DNA of 64,000 nt from Budvicia diplopodorum (GCF_009800925.1 NZ_WOYF01000007.1:1-64000), one strand, 5' to 3'; shown: positions 18,214 through 28,467, counted from the first letter of the stretch. Notes: generated by a model from the letters alone, not told the origin. Made by a program: numbers and translations.

Positions 18214-18768
18214 ATGGTCAGACAGTATGGTTTTTTAATGGATATGAGCGGCTGCTATGGCTGTAAAACCTGTTCAATGGCCTGTAAATCAGAGAACAGA
18301 ACCGCTCCCGGCGTGCTGTGGCGCAGAGTCAGGGAGTTCAACTTTGACGATCCTAATGCTATAGCCTTTATCTCGATGTCCTGTAATCACTGTGACGATC
18401 CGCAGTGCATGAAGGTCTGCCCGGCGGGTACTTATACTAAGCGGCCTGACGGTATTGTGGTTCAGGACCATGAAAAATGTATTGGCTGCCGGATGTGTAT
18501 TATGGCTTGCCCATATGATGCGCCAGTGTTTGATCCGGTAGAAGGTAAAACCAGCAAATGTAATATGTGTGCTGAGCGGCTAGATGAGGGATTAAAGCCA
18601 CGGTGCGTTGAGTCATGCCCGGCAGGTGTACTACAGTTTGGTGACATTGATGAGTTACGTAAAAAGCATGGAGCCGATCTGTCACGTATCGAAACCCGCT
18701 ACCGGCTTCCGGATTGTACAATCAGTCACCCGAACATCGTGATTATTCCCATTGGTGATAACGCATAA
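18214..18768 (+). CDS. four-cluster iron-sulfur subunit, DmsB-like
   Basis: Electron-transfer subunit linking the membrane anchor to the catalytic subunit. Sixteen cysteines fall in four ferredoxin-type groups: 14/17/20/24, 57/60/65/69, 89/92/95/99 and 116/119/131/135. These predict four [4Fe-4S] clusters, as in DmsB and related proteins. Length 184 residues. There is no signal peptide; it should be carried through the Tat system with the catalytic subunit. It begins two bases after the catalytic subunit stop codon and is followed 12 bases later by the anchor gene. Confidence 0.92.
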   Translation: MVRQYGFLMDMSGCYGCKTCSMACKSENRTAPGVLWRRVREFNFDDPNAIAFISMSCNHCDDPQCMKVCPAGTYTKRPDGIVVQDHEKCIGCRMCIMACPYDAPVFDPVEGKTSKCNMCAERLDEGLKPRCVESCPAGVLQFGDIDELRKKHGADLSRIETRYRLPDCTISHPNIVIIPIGDNA

Positions 18769-18780
18769 GGAGATAACACC

Positions 18781-19647
18781 ATGTCTGAATATGAACTGCC
18801 TTTAGTATTTTTTACCGTGCTGTGTCAGTGGGCTACAGGTTCAATTGTTGCCATCACGCTACTGTGTTTTAGCCGCCCTGAGTGGCTAAGCGACAGCGTT
18901 TTATTCAACAAGCTAGGTAAAATGGCAATCGCGGTGCTGTTAGTAAATATCGTTGGCTCAGTGCTGTCGCTATTGCATTTAGGATCTCCGACCGGCGCTT
19001 ACCGCGCCGTTTTGGGGATTGGCCACTCTTGGCTAAGCCGCGAAGTTGTCGCTTTCTTTTTGCTGAATGGCATTGTGGTGCTGTGGGCGGCGATAGTCTT
19101 TCGCTTCAACCGGAACCGGAGTTTGGTGAAAGCAATCAGCGTTGTGGCTTCTGTTGCTGGTCTGGCCGCTATTATGGTCTCTGCTCAGGTCTATTATCAG
19201 ATGGCCAGCCACCCAATGTGGCATTCCATCATGACTCACTTGAACTTTATTGCTACCGCGCTGCTGCTTGGGTTTGTTAGCGTTAGCCTTATGGTGGCGG
19301 TTAATAATCGAGCCATTAATTCTATGGCTAACGTTCCCGGATCGTTGTTGACGGGCGTTATGATCGGCGTGCTGTTGGTGCTAGTGGTAATGCTTTGGTA
19401 CGCCGCCGGATTGAACGGCAAAGGCCAGATGCTGCACAGTGCGATGGCAGTATTCGCGTCTGGGCTATTTGGCTGGTTAGTGATTGCTGGCCTGATTACC
19501 GGCACCGTAATTGCGACCTATCTGTATAAACAGCCGACACTATCGGCCACAGCGGCTAGTGTCGCCATGCTGCTGGTGTTGTCTGCAGCAGTATGCGGCC
19601 GGATGTTATTCTACCTCGGTGTAATGAGTCTGTATCCTTGGTTCTGA
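18781..19647 (+). CDS. DmsC-family membrane anchor and quinol-oxidising subunit
   Basis: Integral membrane subunit of 288 residues with about eight hydrophobic helices. The N-terminal ELPLVFFTVLCQWATGSIV, the SLLHLGSPTGAYRAVLGIGHSWLSREV segment and the C-terminal AAVCGRMLFYLGVMSLYP match the DmsC family as I remember it, rather than NrfD. It should anchor the two soluble subunits and oxidise menaquinol. Last gene of the three-gene operon; AAGGAG lies upstream of the ATG. A hairpin follows at 19681-19706. Confidence 0.9.
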   Translation: MSEYELPLVFFTVLCQWATGSIVAITLLCFSRPEWLSDSVLFNKLGKMAIAVLLVNIVGSVLSLLHLGSPTGAYRAVLGIGHSWLSREVVAFFLLNGIVVLWAAIVFRFNRNRSLVKAISVVASVAGLAAIMVSAQVYYQMASHPMWHSIMTHLNFIATALLLGFVSVSLMVAVNNRAINSMANVPGSLLTGVMIGVLLVLVVMLWYAAGLNGKGQMLHSAMAVFASGLFGWLVIAGLITGTVIATYLYKQPTLSATAASVAMLLVLSAAVCGRMLFYLGVMSLYPWF

Positions 19648-19680
19648 CCTATGGCAGTGGCTATTTTTAGTTAACCAATA

Positions 19681-19706
19681 CGGCTACTGTCTTTAGGCAG
19701 TAGCCG
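19681..19706 (+). terminator. hairpin after the molybdoenzyme operon
   Basis: A 9-bp perfect stem, CGGCTACTG / CAGTAGCCG, with an 8-base loop is followed by ATTTACTT. The T-run is short, so termination strength is uncertain. Confidence 0.55.
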
Positions 19707-19925
19707 ATTTACTTCTCCGATCCTATCAGTCGTATTCTCTCAGATGATTGAGCATTCACTGCGTCATAGAAGGAAAACAATTGGTCGTGCAAGATTAGGT
19801 TCAATGACCTCTCAGAACGATATACCACATGGAACATGGGGTTCCACTTGCAATGCCCTGCCAATCAGGTTTCAATACGTCTTCCTATTTTATCCAATCA
19901 ACTATCAAACGGTCATAGGCTTGCG

Positions 19926-21317
19926 ATGCTAAAGATTTTTAATACCCTGAGCAGACAAAAAGAGGAATTTAAACCCATTCATGCCGATAAAGTGGGCATG
20001 TATGTGTGCGGGGTAACCATTTATGACTTATGTCATATCGGACATGGTCGTACTTTTGTGGCCTTTGATGTTATTTCTCGTTACCTGCGTTTTTCAGGCT
20101 ATAACCTTAAGTATGTGCGTAACGTGACCGACGTTGACGACAAAATCATTCGTCGGGCGACGGAAAATAACGAAAGCTGTGAATCCCTGACTGAGCGCAT
20201 GTTGGCTGAGATGCACGCTGACTTTGATGCGTTGAATATTGCGCGCCCGGACTTAGAACCTAGAGCAACTCACCATATTGTCGAAATTATTGAGATCGTT
20301 GAACTGCTGATTAAGCGCGGTCATGCCTATATTGCCGATAACGGCGATGTGATGTTTTCGGTAGAAACCGATGCTGATTATGGCTTACTTTCTCGCCAAG
20401 ATTTAGAACAGCTTCAGGCCGGTGCCCGGGTTGAGATTGCCGATGTGAAGCGCAATCCGATGGACTTTGTGCTGTGGAAAATGTCTAAGCCCGGCGAGCC
20501 TTCATGGGAGTCCCCATGGGGAGCAGGTCGTCCGGGTTGGCATATTGAATGTTCGGCTATGAACGGTAAACAGCTGGGCGAACATTTTGATATTCACGGC
20601 GGGGGTTCAGATCTGATGTTCCCACACCATGAGAACGAGATTGCTCAGTCGAGCTGTGCTCACGATGGGCCGTATGTTAACTACTGGATGCACTCCGGTA
20701 TGGTGATGATCGATCGCGAAAAGATGTCTAAATCGCTAAACAATTTCTTCACTATTCGCGATGTGTTGAAGTATTACGATGCGGAAACCGTGCGCTATTT
20801 TCTGATGTCTGGCCACTATCGCAGTCAGTTAAACTATAGCGAAGAGAATCTGAAGCAGGCCCGAACCGCTCTGGAGCGTTTTTATACCGCGCTACGCGGT
20901 ACTGATTATTGCATCGAGCCTAAGGGGAATTCTGAGTTTGAAGCCCGTTTCCGCGAGGCTATGGACGATGATTTTAATACGCCAGAAGCTTATTCCGTGC
21001 TGTTTGATATGGCCCGTGAAGTAAATCGGCTTAAGTCTGAAGATGTTGTTGCCGCTAGCCAGCTTGCCGCAGAACTGCGTCGTTTAGCCGGCGTGCTGGG
21101 GCTGCTTCAGCAATCGCCTGAATTATTCCTGCAGGGTTCAGCACAAAATGGCGATAGCGGTGATGAAGTTGCTGAAATAGAAGCGTTAATTAAGCAGCGT
21201 AACGATGCTCGTCAGGCTAAAGACTGGGCATTGGCCGACCACGCGCGTAATCAATTAACCGAAATGGGTATTGTGCTGGAAGATGGGGCCGGCGGAACCG
21301 TTTGGCGCAGAACGTAA
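19926..21317 (+). CDS. cysS: cysteinyl-tRNA synthetase
   Basis: Class I aminoacyl-tRNA synthetase charging tRNA-Cys. The start [15 protein letters not shown] at 19926 is chosen over the longer frame to 19836 because it matches E. coli CysS, giving 463 residues (E. coli 461). Zn ligand Cys28 in [10 protein letters not shown], the HIGH motif at 37-40, [10 protein letters not shown] with the second Zn cysteine, HHENEIAQS, and KMSKS near residue 267 are all present. It is followed by a strong terminator. In E. coli it faces ppiB directly. Confidence 0.96.
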   Translation: MLKIFNTLSRQKEEFKPIHADKVGMYVCGVTIYDLCHIGHGRTFVAFDVISRYLRFSGYNLKYVRNVTDVDDKIIRRATENNESCESLTERMLAEMHADFDALNIARPDLEPRATHHIVEIIEIVELLIKRGHAYIADNGDVMFSVETDADYGLLSRQDLEQLQAGARVEIADVKRNPMDFVLWKMSKPGEPSWESPWGAGRPGWHIECSAMNGKQLGEHFDIHGGGSDLMFPHHENEIAQSSCAHDGPYVNYWMHSGMVMIDREKMSKSLNNFFTIRDVLKYYDAETVRYFLMSGHYRSQLNYSEENLKQARTALERFYTALRGTDYCIEPKGNSEFEARFREAMDDDFNTPEAYSVLFDMAREVNRLKSEDVVAASQLAAELRRLAGVLGLLQQSPELFLQGSAQNGDSGDEVAEIEALIKQRNDARQAKDWALADHARNQLTEMGIVLEDGAGGTVWRRT

Positions 21318-21341
21318 TAACGATCGGCTATTAGAGTTTAT

Positions 21342-21367
21342 AAAAAAGGCGCGAAAGCGCCTTTTTT
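21342..21367 (+). terminator. rho-independent terminator of cysS
   Basis: A-run, then GGCGC-GAAA-GCGCC, then six T residues. The whole forms an 11-bp stem (21342-21352 with 21357-21367) with a GAAA tetraloop. Confidence 0.92.
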
Positions 21368-21481
21368 ACATCAATAAAATAGAGTTTATAGCGTTAAGTT
21401 ATAGGCCAATCCAACATATTCGGCGTTAATTCCTTCGTCCATTTACGCTATCTCTCCTATCCGTCTCTAATTGCGTGTTTT

Positions 21482-21509
21482 TTGATTTATTTCAAGCAGT
21501 AGCTATATT
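21482..21509 (+). promoter_or_regulatory. candidate promoter of the autotransporter
   Basis: TTGATT (21482-21487) and TATATT (21504-21509) are separated by 16 bases in an AT-rich stretch 42 bases before the start codon. Confidence 0.5.
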
Positions 21510-21550
21510 TATATCATTAGTTATTTTTGAGTTAACTGGGGTATAAAAGA

Positions 21551-24500
21551 ATGTCTAGCTCACGTCATAATAATAATTTATATCATAATTTAGATTGTTC
21601 TAATTTTAGAATAACGGCACTGGCGTCAGCATTGGGCATGATTAGCTTTCTGGCATTTCCGGCGTTTGCGGATACAGAAATTCCTACTTCAACTTCTACC
21701 GTCACCCTTGCGACCTTAGCGCCGGGTGAGTCAGTATTTCATCTTCCATCAGCTTCTACCGTTAATGCGGCTTCCGGCGATGGTATCTATGGCGACGGTT
21801 CTCAACCCTGGCAGCTGGAAATTTCAGGCAGCGTTAGCGGCGTCGTAGGGATTAATCTGGAGGGGGATTCCTCTGTTTTGACCAATACCGGAGCAATTAC
21901 CGGTACCGGCGGGAATGCCGTTACTCTGCGGGGCAACAACAGTACGTTAATTTTAAATACTGGGTCGTTACTTACTGGCAACGTAGCCAGCTTTGGCTCG
22001 GGTAATACGTTAACGCTGGAAGGTACTGGTACGACGAACAGCTCTTTTATTGCTAATGATTTACCGTCTGAGTTTAACCTGTTGAATATGAACGGTACCA
22101 ACTGGACGTTAAATGGCGATGTTGATGTTAAAAATATCATGGTTAATTCAGGCAGCCTGACGCTCACTAGCAACATACAGACTAACGATGGTCATGTGAC
22201 GATACAGTCCGGTGCAAGTATGCAAATAGGCGATGGCGGCACCACCGGAGAAATTGACGGTGCCGTGATTGATAATAGCGGCATATTGGCTTTTTACCGT
22301 TCGGACGCCCAGATATCGCTTGCTAGCACCTTAACCGGCAGCGGCGTGATTATCTTAAGAGGTACCGGGGTAACCGCGCAGTCATCCTATTCTCTTGCCG
22401 GTAGGAATAGTACTTTTGACGGAAACCTGATTATTGATAATGCTCGACTACAGGTAGCCAGTGAAGACCCCGGGCTGTTGGCCCATATCGTGGTGTTAAA
22501 CGGCGGAAGTTTGTGGTTGGGTAGCTCAAGGGATTACTCCAGTTCGGTCATTTTGGAAGGTAATGGCTGGTCAGAAGGCATGGGTCAGCTAGGTGCTTTA
22601 CGGCTCGATAGCAATGCTAACGTTTCAGGGCCGGTGACGTTAAGCGGTAATGCGCGTATTACCGCGGTTTTTGCTAGCTATATCGGAAGTATTAGCGGTG
22701 ATATTGGCGATGGCGGTAATGGCTATCAGCTAGAAAAAACCGGTGATGGGGTTATCACGTTATCCGGTGCCAATACCTATAGCGGCGGAACGATGATAAA
22801 TTCCGGTACCATTGCTATATCTGCGGATCAAAATCTGGGAGACGTTAGCGGAGCCGTTACTTTGAACGACGGAACGCTGTTACTTAATAATAGTTTTACG
22901 ATTAATCATAATATTATATTCGGTAGTGCTGGCGGCACCCTATCCAATGCCGGAGCGAATACGTTAAGCGGAAACCTCAGCGGTGCAGGTATGCTGACTA
23001 AAAATGATGCCGGTAAGCTGTCTATGGTTTCAGCGGGTTCTACTGTCGGAAGCGTTCAGGTATCCGCTGGCGAACTGGCCTTGGGCCAGACGGGTGCACT
23101 GACGGTCACTAACGGATACCTTACGGCCAGTGGCGCAACAACCAGTTTATCGGGTTTATCTTCTTTAACGGTTGGCGGTGTATTCACTCAGTCGGCCAAT
23201 TCAGCGCTGTCGCTCACCTTGGGAAGCGAAAATCCGCTAATTATATCGGGAAGCGCCAGCCTGAACGGTGCGCTTAACGTTATTGGTTTAGGCCCACAGG
23301 CTCCCAATACGGCAACCGGTTTGCTGGGCACTCAGTTTACGTTACTGCATACTTTAGCCGTGGGAGGGATCGGCGGCGATTTCGCCTCGGTGAATCTGGG
23401 CGGAGCAAATAGCCCGGTTGATTATGTACTGCTTTATGGTGGAAAAGACGCCAACGCTCAGGACTATAATATTGGTTTTGAATTAAGCTGGCTGGCAGGT
23501 AGTGATAAAGCAAACGGCGTCTTTACGCTGGCAAATGTCGGCGATATTTTCAATGTTGATATGGCCTTGGCCGATCGGACGGGCACATTTGCCAGCGGTT
23601 GGGATGGAAGAACGCTCACCAAGCAGGGTGATGGCACGCTGATACTGTCTGCGGTAAACGGTTATACCGGCGCCACGGTAATTAATGGCGGTACGCTCAA
23701 AACCGGGGCCACGAACGTTTTTTCAAGCGGAGCCTCGTTGGCCGGCGTTAGCATTGCCAGCGGAGCAACGCTGGATCTCAATGGCTTTGACCAGAGTATC
23801 AGTAATATCAGCGGCGACGGTCATATTGAGCTAGGCTCGGCGCAATTAACTATTAATAATTCTGTTGACGATAGCCTTGCTGCAATAATTAGCGGTAACG
23901 GCACGTTGAGAAAAACCGATACCGGCCTGCTAACGTTATCCGGCAGTAGCAGCTTTTCTGGCAATACCATTATTGATGACGGTTCGCTGTCCGTGGCTCG
24001 GAGCAAAGCGTTAGGAACTAGCCTTGTTACAAACAACGCACTGTTATCACTTGATATAGAGCCTCACGGCATTTTTTCTAATCAGCTGGCCGGAACGGGA
24101 ATGCTGGTAAAAAATAACTCGGGCATTGCCGTTTTAACCGGTGAGAGCTCATCGGTTGGTAGCGTAGCGGTAAACAGCGGAATATTAACCTTTTCTCAAC
24201 ATGGCGATTTTGCGGTAACCGGCGATTATACCAATAACAGCGGTGCTGCGACCGTGATTAGAGGCGATGGCGTACTCAATATCGGCGGTAATCTCGATAT
24301 GCAGGGTACCTTAGGAATTGTTTTAGGCAATTTGGATAGTACTACGCCAATCATTCAGGCCAATACCGCCAATTTGGGTGCCTCTTCCGTTTTCAACGTG
24401 CTCGGATTTCATGACGATGACTCGACGACCTCGCTACCTCCGGGCCAGAAAAACTTTACTATCATTCATACTACCGGGATAAACGATCTTACCGGTGATT

Positions 24501-26827
24501 TTTCTGCCCTTAACTTTGGCGGGGCAACATCGCCGGTTGACTATATTGTTCTGACTGGAAACGTTGACGTCAGGCGCCAAGAATATAATGCCGGGATCCT
24601 TTTAACCTGGTACGCCGATGGTTCAACAACTCCTGAGATTGCTAATGGGCTATTTACCCTAGCTGGCGTCAATGAAGAGTTTGATCTGGGCGTCAGGCTG
24701 ATCGACCAGACGGCAAATAGCTTGACAGGTTGGGACGGTAAAACCTTAACCAAAGCCGGTGATGGAGCCTTAACCTTATCGAAAGTTAATCGCTATAGCG
24801 GCTCAACCCTGATTAATGGCGGAACCCTACGGATGGGCGTTGATGACGCTATTTCATCCAGCCAGAGCGTGGTTATTGCCGAGGGCGCTTTGCTGGATTT
24901 GGATAGCTTTAGCGTAAACGTTAACGCTTTGTCAGGCACCGGTTCCGTTAACCTTGGAACCGGGCAGTTAACGGTTCACAATGGGGTTGATGAGTCATCA
25001 TTTTCAGGGCTGATATCCGGCGGCGGTGGGTTAGTCAAAGCGGATAGCGGTTTATGGACTCTAACCCGCGACAACCTCAATACTGGCGTAACCACGGTGG
25101 CTGATGGCTCTCTTCAGTTGGGTAACGGCGGCACTAGCGGAAGCGTAGCCGGTGATATTGTGGACAATGGCGTTCTGATATTTAACCGCAAAGATAACGT
25201 TCAATTCGACAATATTATCAGCGGTAGCGGGCAGCTGGTTAAGCTAGGGGCGGGAACGCTCACGCTGAATCAGAACAATAGCTACAGCGGTTTAACCGAT
25301 ATTCGCGAGGGTGGGCTGATTATCGGCGACGATAGTCACAGCCAAGCTCTGCTAGCCAGCGCTCTGGTGAAGGTTGCTTCAGGAACCATGTTGGGCGGCT
25401 ACGGCGGTGTGAGCGGTGATGTGGATAATCAGGGAACGCTGGCCGTCGCGGATGCCGTTCCTGCGTTCAATAACAGCGCTGCCGGGAATTTTACCGTTGG
25501 CGGCAACCTGACTAACTCTGGTCTGATTGTTATGGCCAGCCCGGTGCCATCGAGTAATTTGGTGGTTCATGGTAACTATACGGGAAATAACGGTTTAATT
25601 ACCTTAAGTACCCAGTTAGGCGACGACAGCTCGCCTACCGATAGGCTGGTGATTCAAGGCAACAGCAGCGGCTCCACCGTTATTAAAGTTAATAATGCCG
25701 GAGGCGCTGGTGGGCAAACGGTTAACGGTATTCAGGTAGTTTCCGTTGCCGGTCAGTCCGACGGTGAGTTCAGCTTGGCTAACCGTGTGGTTGCCGGTGC
25801 CTACGAATATTCACTGTATAAAAATGGTATTAATGCCAATGACGGTAACTGGTATTTGCGCAGCTTATCGAACAAACCGAATACGCCGGTTTATCGTCCT
25901 GAGGCCGGTAGCTACATTGCTAACGTTGCCGCTGCGGGATCGCTGTTTAATTTGCGCTTAACCGATCGAGACGGTAGGGCTGAAAACTCCAGCATGTGGC
26001 TTCGTCAGTCTGGCTCTCAGACCCGTTTTCGCGATGGCAGCGGCCAACTGAAAACCACCACCAATAGCTATGTCATTCAGGGCGGTGGTGAAATTTTCTC
26101 TACCCATTTCGGTGAACTTGATCGCTTAGGTACGGGCTTAATGCTGGGCTATGCCAATGCCGACAGCCGAACCCATTCGAACCAAACGCGTTACTCTTCT
26201 AAAGGATCGCTCGATGGCTATAGTGCGGGCGTTTATGCGACATGGTATCAGGATGCCAAAAGCCTCGACGGCGTTTATGTCGATAGCTGGGTTCAGTACA
26301 ACTGGCTAAACGCCAGCGTTGACGGCGAGCAGCTAACCAGCAACGACTATGATATTAACGGCTACAGCGCATCGCTGGAGTCAGGCTATCGGATGCCAGT
26401 TTATCAGGGGGATAATGGCTTAGTGCTGATTACCCCGCAGGCTCAGGTTATCTGGAATAACATTAATGCCAATGATATGACTGAAGATAACGGTACCCGG
26501 GTGCAGACTAACGGCAGCGATAACCTGCAAACCCGATTAGGGCTTCGGGTTTCACGAGAAGGGGTGAGCGATGCGGATAAATCGCTGAACAAGCTATTTA
26601 CCACCTATGTTGAAACTAACTGGATCTACAACAAAACGTTAGCCAGCGTGGCGCTAAACGGCACCGAGACCCAGCAGGCGGGCAGCCGAAACGTTGGTGA
26701 GCTTAAGGTCGGAATGGACGGGCGGCTTAACAGTCAGCTAAACCTATGGGGTAACGTTGCCCAGCAGGTAGGTGGCGATGGTTATAGCGATACCACCGCA
26801 ATGATTGGGGTTAAATACCAGTTTTAA
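21551..26827 (+). CDS. large autotransporter adhesin (type V secretion), 1758 aa
   Basis: Outer-membrane autotransporter. An extended signal region precedes SALGMISFLAFPAFA, with cleavage near residue 41. The passenger (about 42-1470) is built of beta-helix repeats. It includes several copies of the autotransporter-associated motif resembling GDGTLTLSGANTYSGGTxINGGTL (for example near residues 394-422, 698-726 and 1074-1102). A segment starting near residue 477 is repeated near 847, a period of about 370 residues. The C-terminal beta-barrel spans roughly 1480-1758 (SSMWLRQSGSQTRFRDG onward) and ends in Val-Lys-Tyr-Gln-Phe, the terminal Phe typical for BAM recognition. There is no serine-protease motif, so adhesion or aggregation is more likely than proteolysis. 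Confidence 0.92.
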   Translation: MSSSRHNNNLYHNLDCSNFRITALASALGMISFLAFPAFADTEIPTSTSTVTLATLAPGESVFHLPSASTVNAASGDGIYGDGSQPWQLEISGSVSGVVGINLEGDSSVLTNTGAITGTGGNAVTLRGNNSTLILNTGSLLTGNVASFGSGNTLTLEGTGTTNSSFIANDLPSEFNLLNMNGTNWTLNGDVDVKNIMVNSGSLTLTSNIQTNDGHVTIQSGASMQIGDGGTTGEIDGAVIDNSGILAFYRSDAQISLASTLTGSGVIILRGTGVTAQSSYSLAGRNSTFDGNLIIDNARLQVASEDPGLLAHIVVLNGGSLWLGSSRDYSSSVILEGNGWSEGMGQLGALRLDSNANVSGPVTLSGNARITAVFASYIGSISGDIGDGGNGYQLEKTGDGVITLSGANTYSGGTMINSGTIAISADQNLGDVSGAVTLNDGTLLLNNSFTINHNIIFGSAGGTLSNAGANTLSGNLSGAGMLTKNDAGKLSMVSAGSTVGSVQVSAGELALGQTGALTVTNGYLTASGATTSLSGLSSLTVGGVFTQSANSALSLTLGSENPLIISGSASLNGALNVIGLGPQAPNTATGLLGTQFTLLHTLAVGGIGGDFASVNLGGANSPVDYVLLYGGKDANAQDYNIGFELSWLAGSDKANGVFTLANVGDIFNVDMALADRTGTFASGWDGRTLTKQGDGTLILSAVNGYTGATVINGGTLKTGATNVFSSGASLAGVSIASGATLDLNGFDQSISNISGDGHIELGSAQLTINNSVDDSLAAIISGNGTLRKTDTGLLTLSGSSSFSGNTIIDDGSLSVARSKALGTSLVTNNALLSLDIEPHGIFSNQLAGTGMLVKNNSGIAVLTGESSSVGSVAVNSGILTFSQHGDFAVTGDYTNNSGAATVIRGDGVLNIGGNLDMQGTLGIVLGNLDSTTPIIQANTANLGASSVFNVLGFHDDDSTTSLPPGQKNFTIIHTTGINDLTGDFSALNFGGATSPVDYIVLTGNVDVRRQEYNAGILLTWYADGSTTPEIANGLFTLAGVNEEFDLGVRLIDQTANSLTGWDGKTLTKAGDGALTLSKVNRYSGSTLINGGTLRMGVDDAISSSQSVVIAEGALLDLDSFSVNVNALSGTGSVNLGTGQLTVHNGVDESSFSGLISGGGGLVKADSGLWTLTRDNLNTGVTTVADGSLQLGNGGTSGSVAGDIVDNGVLIFNRKDNVQFDNIISGSGQLVKLGAGTLTLNQNNSYSGLTDIREGGLIIGDDSHSQALLASALVKVASGTMLGGYGGVSGDVDNQGTLAVADAVPAFNNSAAGNFTVGGNLTNSGLIVMASPVPSSNLVVHGNYTGNNGLITLSTQLGDDSSPTDRLVIQGNSSGSTVIKVNNAGGAGGQTVNGIQVVSVAGQSDGEFSLANRVVAGAYEYSLYKNGINANDGNWYLRSLSNKPNTPVYRPEAGSYIANVAAAGSLFNLRLTDRDGRAENSSMWLRQSGSQTRFRDGSGQLKTTTNSYVIQGGGEIFSTHFGELDRLGTGLMLGYANADSRTHSNQTRYSSKGSLDGYSAGVYATWYQDAKSLDGVYVDSWVQYNWLNASVDGEQLTSNDYDINGYSASLESGYRMPVYQGDNGLVLITPQAQVIWNNINANDMTEDNGTRVQTNGSDNLQTRLGLRVSREGVSDADKSLNKLFTTYVETNWIYNKTLASVALNGTETQQAGSRNVGELKVGMDGRLNSQLNLWGNVAQQVGGDGYSDTTAMIGVKYQF
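22981..25200 (+). repeat. internal tandem duplication in the autotransporter passenger
   Basis: Two units of about 1.1 kb begin near 22981 and 24091. Both carry, in the same order, GxGMLxKN...GSVxVxxG, a GGDFxxxNxGGAxSPVDY-like stretch, ANGxFTLAxVxxxF, and SGWDGRTLTKQGDGTLIL or TGWDGKTLTKAGDGALTL. The copies have clearly diverged, so the duplication is old. The right boundary is approximate. Confidence 0.75.
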
Positions 26828-26875
26828 CAATCGTGATAGTACGTGATAGTGCGTAATAGTACCGGCCAATAATAA

Positions 26876-26904
26876 AAACGCCCGATATAAAATATCGGGC
26901 GTTT
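26876..26904. terminator. bidirectional terminator between the autotransporter and folD
   Basis: Perfect 13-bp stem AAACGCCCGATAT / ATATCGGGCGTTT with an AAA loop, between two convergent genes. A-rich on the left and T-containing on the right, so it can serve both strands. Confidence 0.88.
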
Positions 26905-26933
26905 GGCTAATATTTACCGAGATTACCTAACCG

Positions 26934-27794
26934 TTACATCGGGTCGTGGTAAAGCTCGCAGGCCTGTAAGGTATTCTGGATAAGCGTAGCTACCGTCATT
27001 GGGCCTACGCCGCCCGGTACCGGTGTAATCCAGCTAGCGCGTTCAGCCGCAGCCTCAAACTCCACGTCACCGACAACCTTACCGCTTTCTAATCGGTTGA
27101 TGCCGACATCGATAACAATCGCTCCCGGCTTAATCCAGTCACCGTGAACAAATCCGGGGCGGCCTATAGCCGCAACCACTAAATCGGCACGCCTGACTTT
27201 GTCTTCCATACCTTGAGTAAAGCGGTGAGTTATGGTGGTGGTACATCCGGCCAGCAAGAGTTCTAACCCCATCGGGCGGCCAACGATATTCGATGCGCCA
27301 ATAACTAATGCATCTAAACCGTAGGTATTAATCTCACAGCGTTCCAGCATGGTAATAATGCCTCGCGGGGTGCACGGGCGAAGTTTTGGCGTCCGCTGGC
27401 ATAAGCGCCCGACGTTATACGGATGGAATCCATCGACGTCTTTTTCCGGCGAAATGCTTTCTAGCACTTTAATGTTATTCATACCCTGCGGCAGCGGTAG
27501 CTGTACCAGAATACCGTCAATAAGCGGATCGTTATTTAATGAGTCAATTAACTCAAGCAGTTCTTTCTCCGTTGCGGTCACGTCCAGATTAAACGAACGC
27601 GACAAAAAACCAACTTCTTCACAGGCGCGACGCTTACTGCTGACATAAATTTGTGATGCGGGATTTTCACCAACCAGAATAACGGCCAAGCCCGGAGCAC
27701 GCTTGCCTGCCTGAAGGCGTTGCTGAACGCTGGCTGCAATTTCAGTTCTAAGCTGTTGGGCAATCGCTTTACCATCAATAATTTTTGCTGACAT
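26934..27794 (-). CDS. folD: bifunctional methylene-THF dehydrogenase / methenyl-THF cyclohydrolase
   Basis: Cytosolic one-carbon enzyme interconverting 5,10-methylene-THF and 10-formyl-THF with NADP. The start [14 protein letters not shown] at 27794 fits E. coli FolD; the longer frame to 27830 is rejected. The result is 286 residues (E. coli 288). The catalytic [14 protein letters not shown] region with Tyr and Lys, the [11 protein letters not shown] signature, [11 protein letters not shown] and [14 protein letters not shown] are all present. It is next to tRNA-Arg(UCU), as in E. coli. Confidence 0.96.
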   Translation of the reverse strand: MSAKIIDGKAIAQQLRTEIAASVQQRLQAGKRAPGLAVILVGENPASQIYVSSKRRACEEVGFLSRSFNLDVTATEKELLELIDSLNNDPLIDGILVQLPLPQGMNNIKVLESISPEKDVDGFHPYNVGRLCQRTPKLRPCTPRGIITMLERCEINTYGLDALVIGASNIVGRPMGLELLLAGCTTTITHRFTQGMEDKVRRADLVVAAIGRPGFVHGDWIKPGAIVIDVGINRLESGKVVGDVEFEAAAERASWITPVPGGVGPMTVATLIQNTLQACELYHDPM

Positions 27795-27987
27795 CAGAGA
27801 ATAGATCCACTTTTTAACCAAGGGAGGCATATTCTGGCAGAAGCGAACGGTTCTGTCAGGGGAAAGTTACGATAAAGTCAGCTAACGGGGAATCGAGGAG
27901 AATAAACGTTGAGATAACAAAATATCGCGGGAATACCGATTTTATAAGGGATTAGTCGCGGTTAAAATATTTGAGAATACTCTGAAA

Positions 27988-28064
27988 TGGTGCCCCCAGC
28001 AGGATTCGAACCTGCGACCTACGGCTTAGAAGGCCGTTGCTCTATCCAACTGAGCTATGAGAGC
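27988..28064 (-). tRNA. argU: tRNA-Arg (anticodon UCU)
   Basis: A 77-base cloverleaf on the minus strand starting GCTCTCATAGCTCAGTTGG. The anticodon loop CTTCTAA holds UCU. The T-arm contains GGTTCGAATCC and CCA is encoded at the 3' end. The acceptor stem GCTCTCA pairs with TGGGGGC with two G-U pairs. The position beside folD matches E. coli argU, a known attachment site for lambdoid prophage DLP12. Confidence 0.96.
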
Positions 28065-28467
28065 GTTGAGAAGTACTGATGGCCTGAAGGCACCTCAGTG
28101 GGGTCGAATTATACGGCTCTTCCGTGCTCAGTCAATGTCTTTTAGCCGATAATTGATGGTGAATTATCTTTTGACTTACTATCTGAACATAACTTAAGCG
28201 TTTGTTATTGCTTTTAATATTAATTGCAGGTTTTTGATTGTGTTTTTTGCCTTAAATAGGCGATATTGTTAATTGTTTATCCCTATCTTGGATATTGGAT
28301 TAGTGAGGTTGACGGCCAGCCACGGATTATTAAATTGAGTTTTATAACGTTATATACATCGTTAATAAATCCAGCAATAAACGGCCGATTAACGTTTAAG
28401 GCATGACGGGCTGAAGGTTAAAGCCGGTAAAACATGCGGGTAATACTTCTCAAACTAGGAGTGATAG
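28065..28467. other. intergenic region between tRNA-Arg and a small lipoprotein gene
   Basis: About 400 bases, AT-rich after 28180. The left part holds the tRNA promoter. I found no gene and no integrase remnant in the rest. Confidence 0.5.
28108..28135 (-). promoter_or_regulatory. promoter of tRNA-Arg
   Basis: On the minus strand TTGACT (28130-28135), 16 bases, then a perfect TATAAT (28108-28113). A GC-rich discriminator (TCGACCCC) follows, as expected for a stringently controlled stable-RNA promoter. Confidence 0.8.

Noticed and set aside
21386..21442. 18-codon minus-strand frame ending GLAYNLTL, resembling the C terminus of an outer-membrane beta-barrel
   Set aside because: A stop codon lies directly before its only Met and nothing upstream continues the similarity. 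It could be a gene remnant but is too short to support.
21802..24753. Several long reverse-strand frames inside the autotransporter
   Set aside because: They are antisense shadows of low-complexity Gly/Ser/Thr/Asn-rich coding sequence, without ribosome-binding sites.
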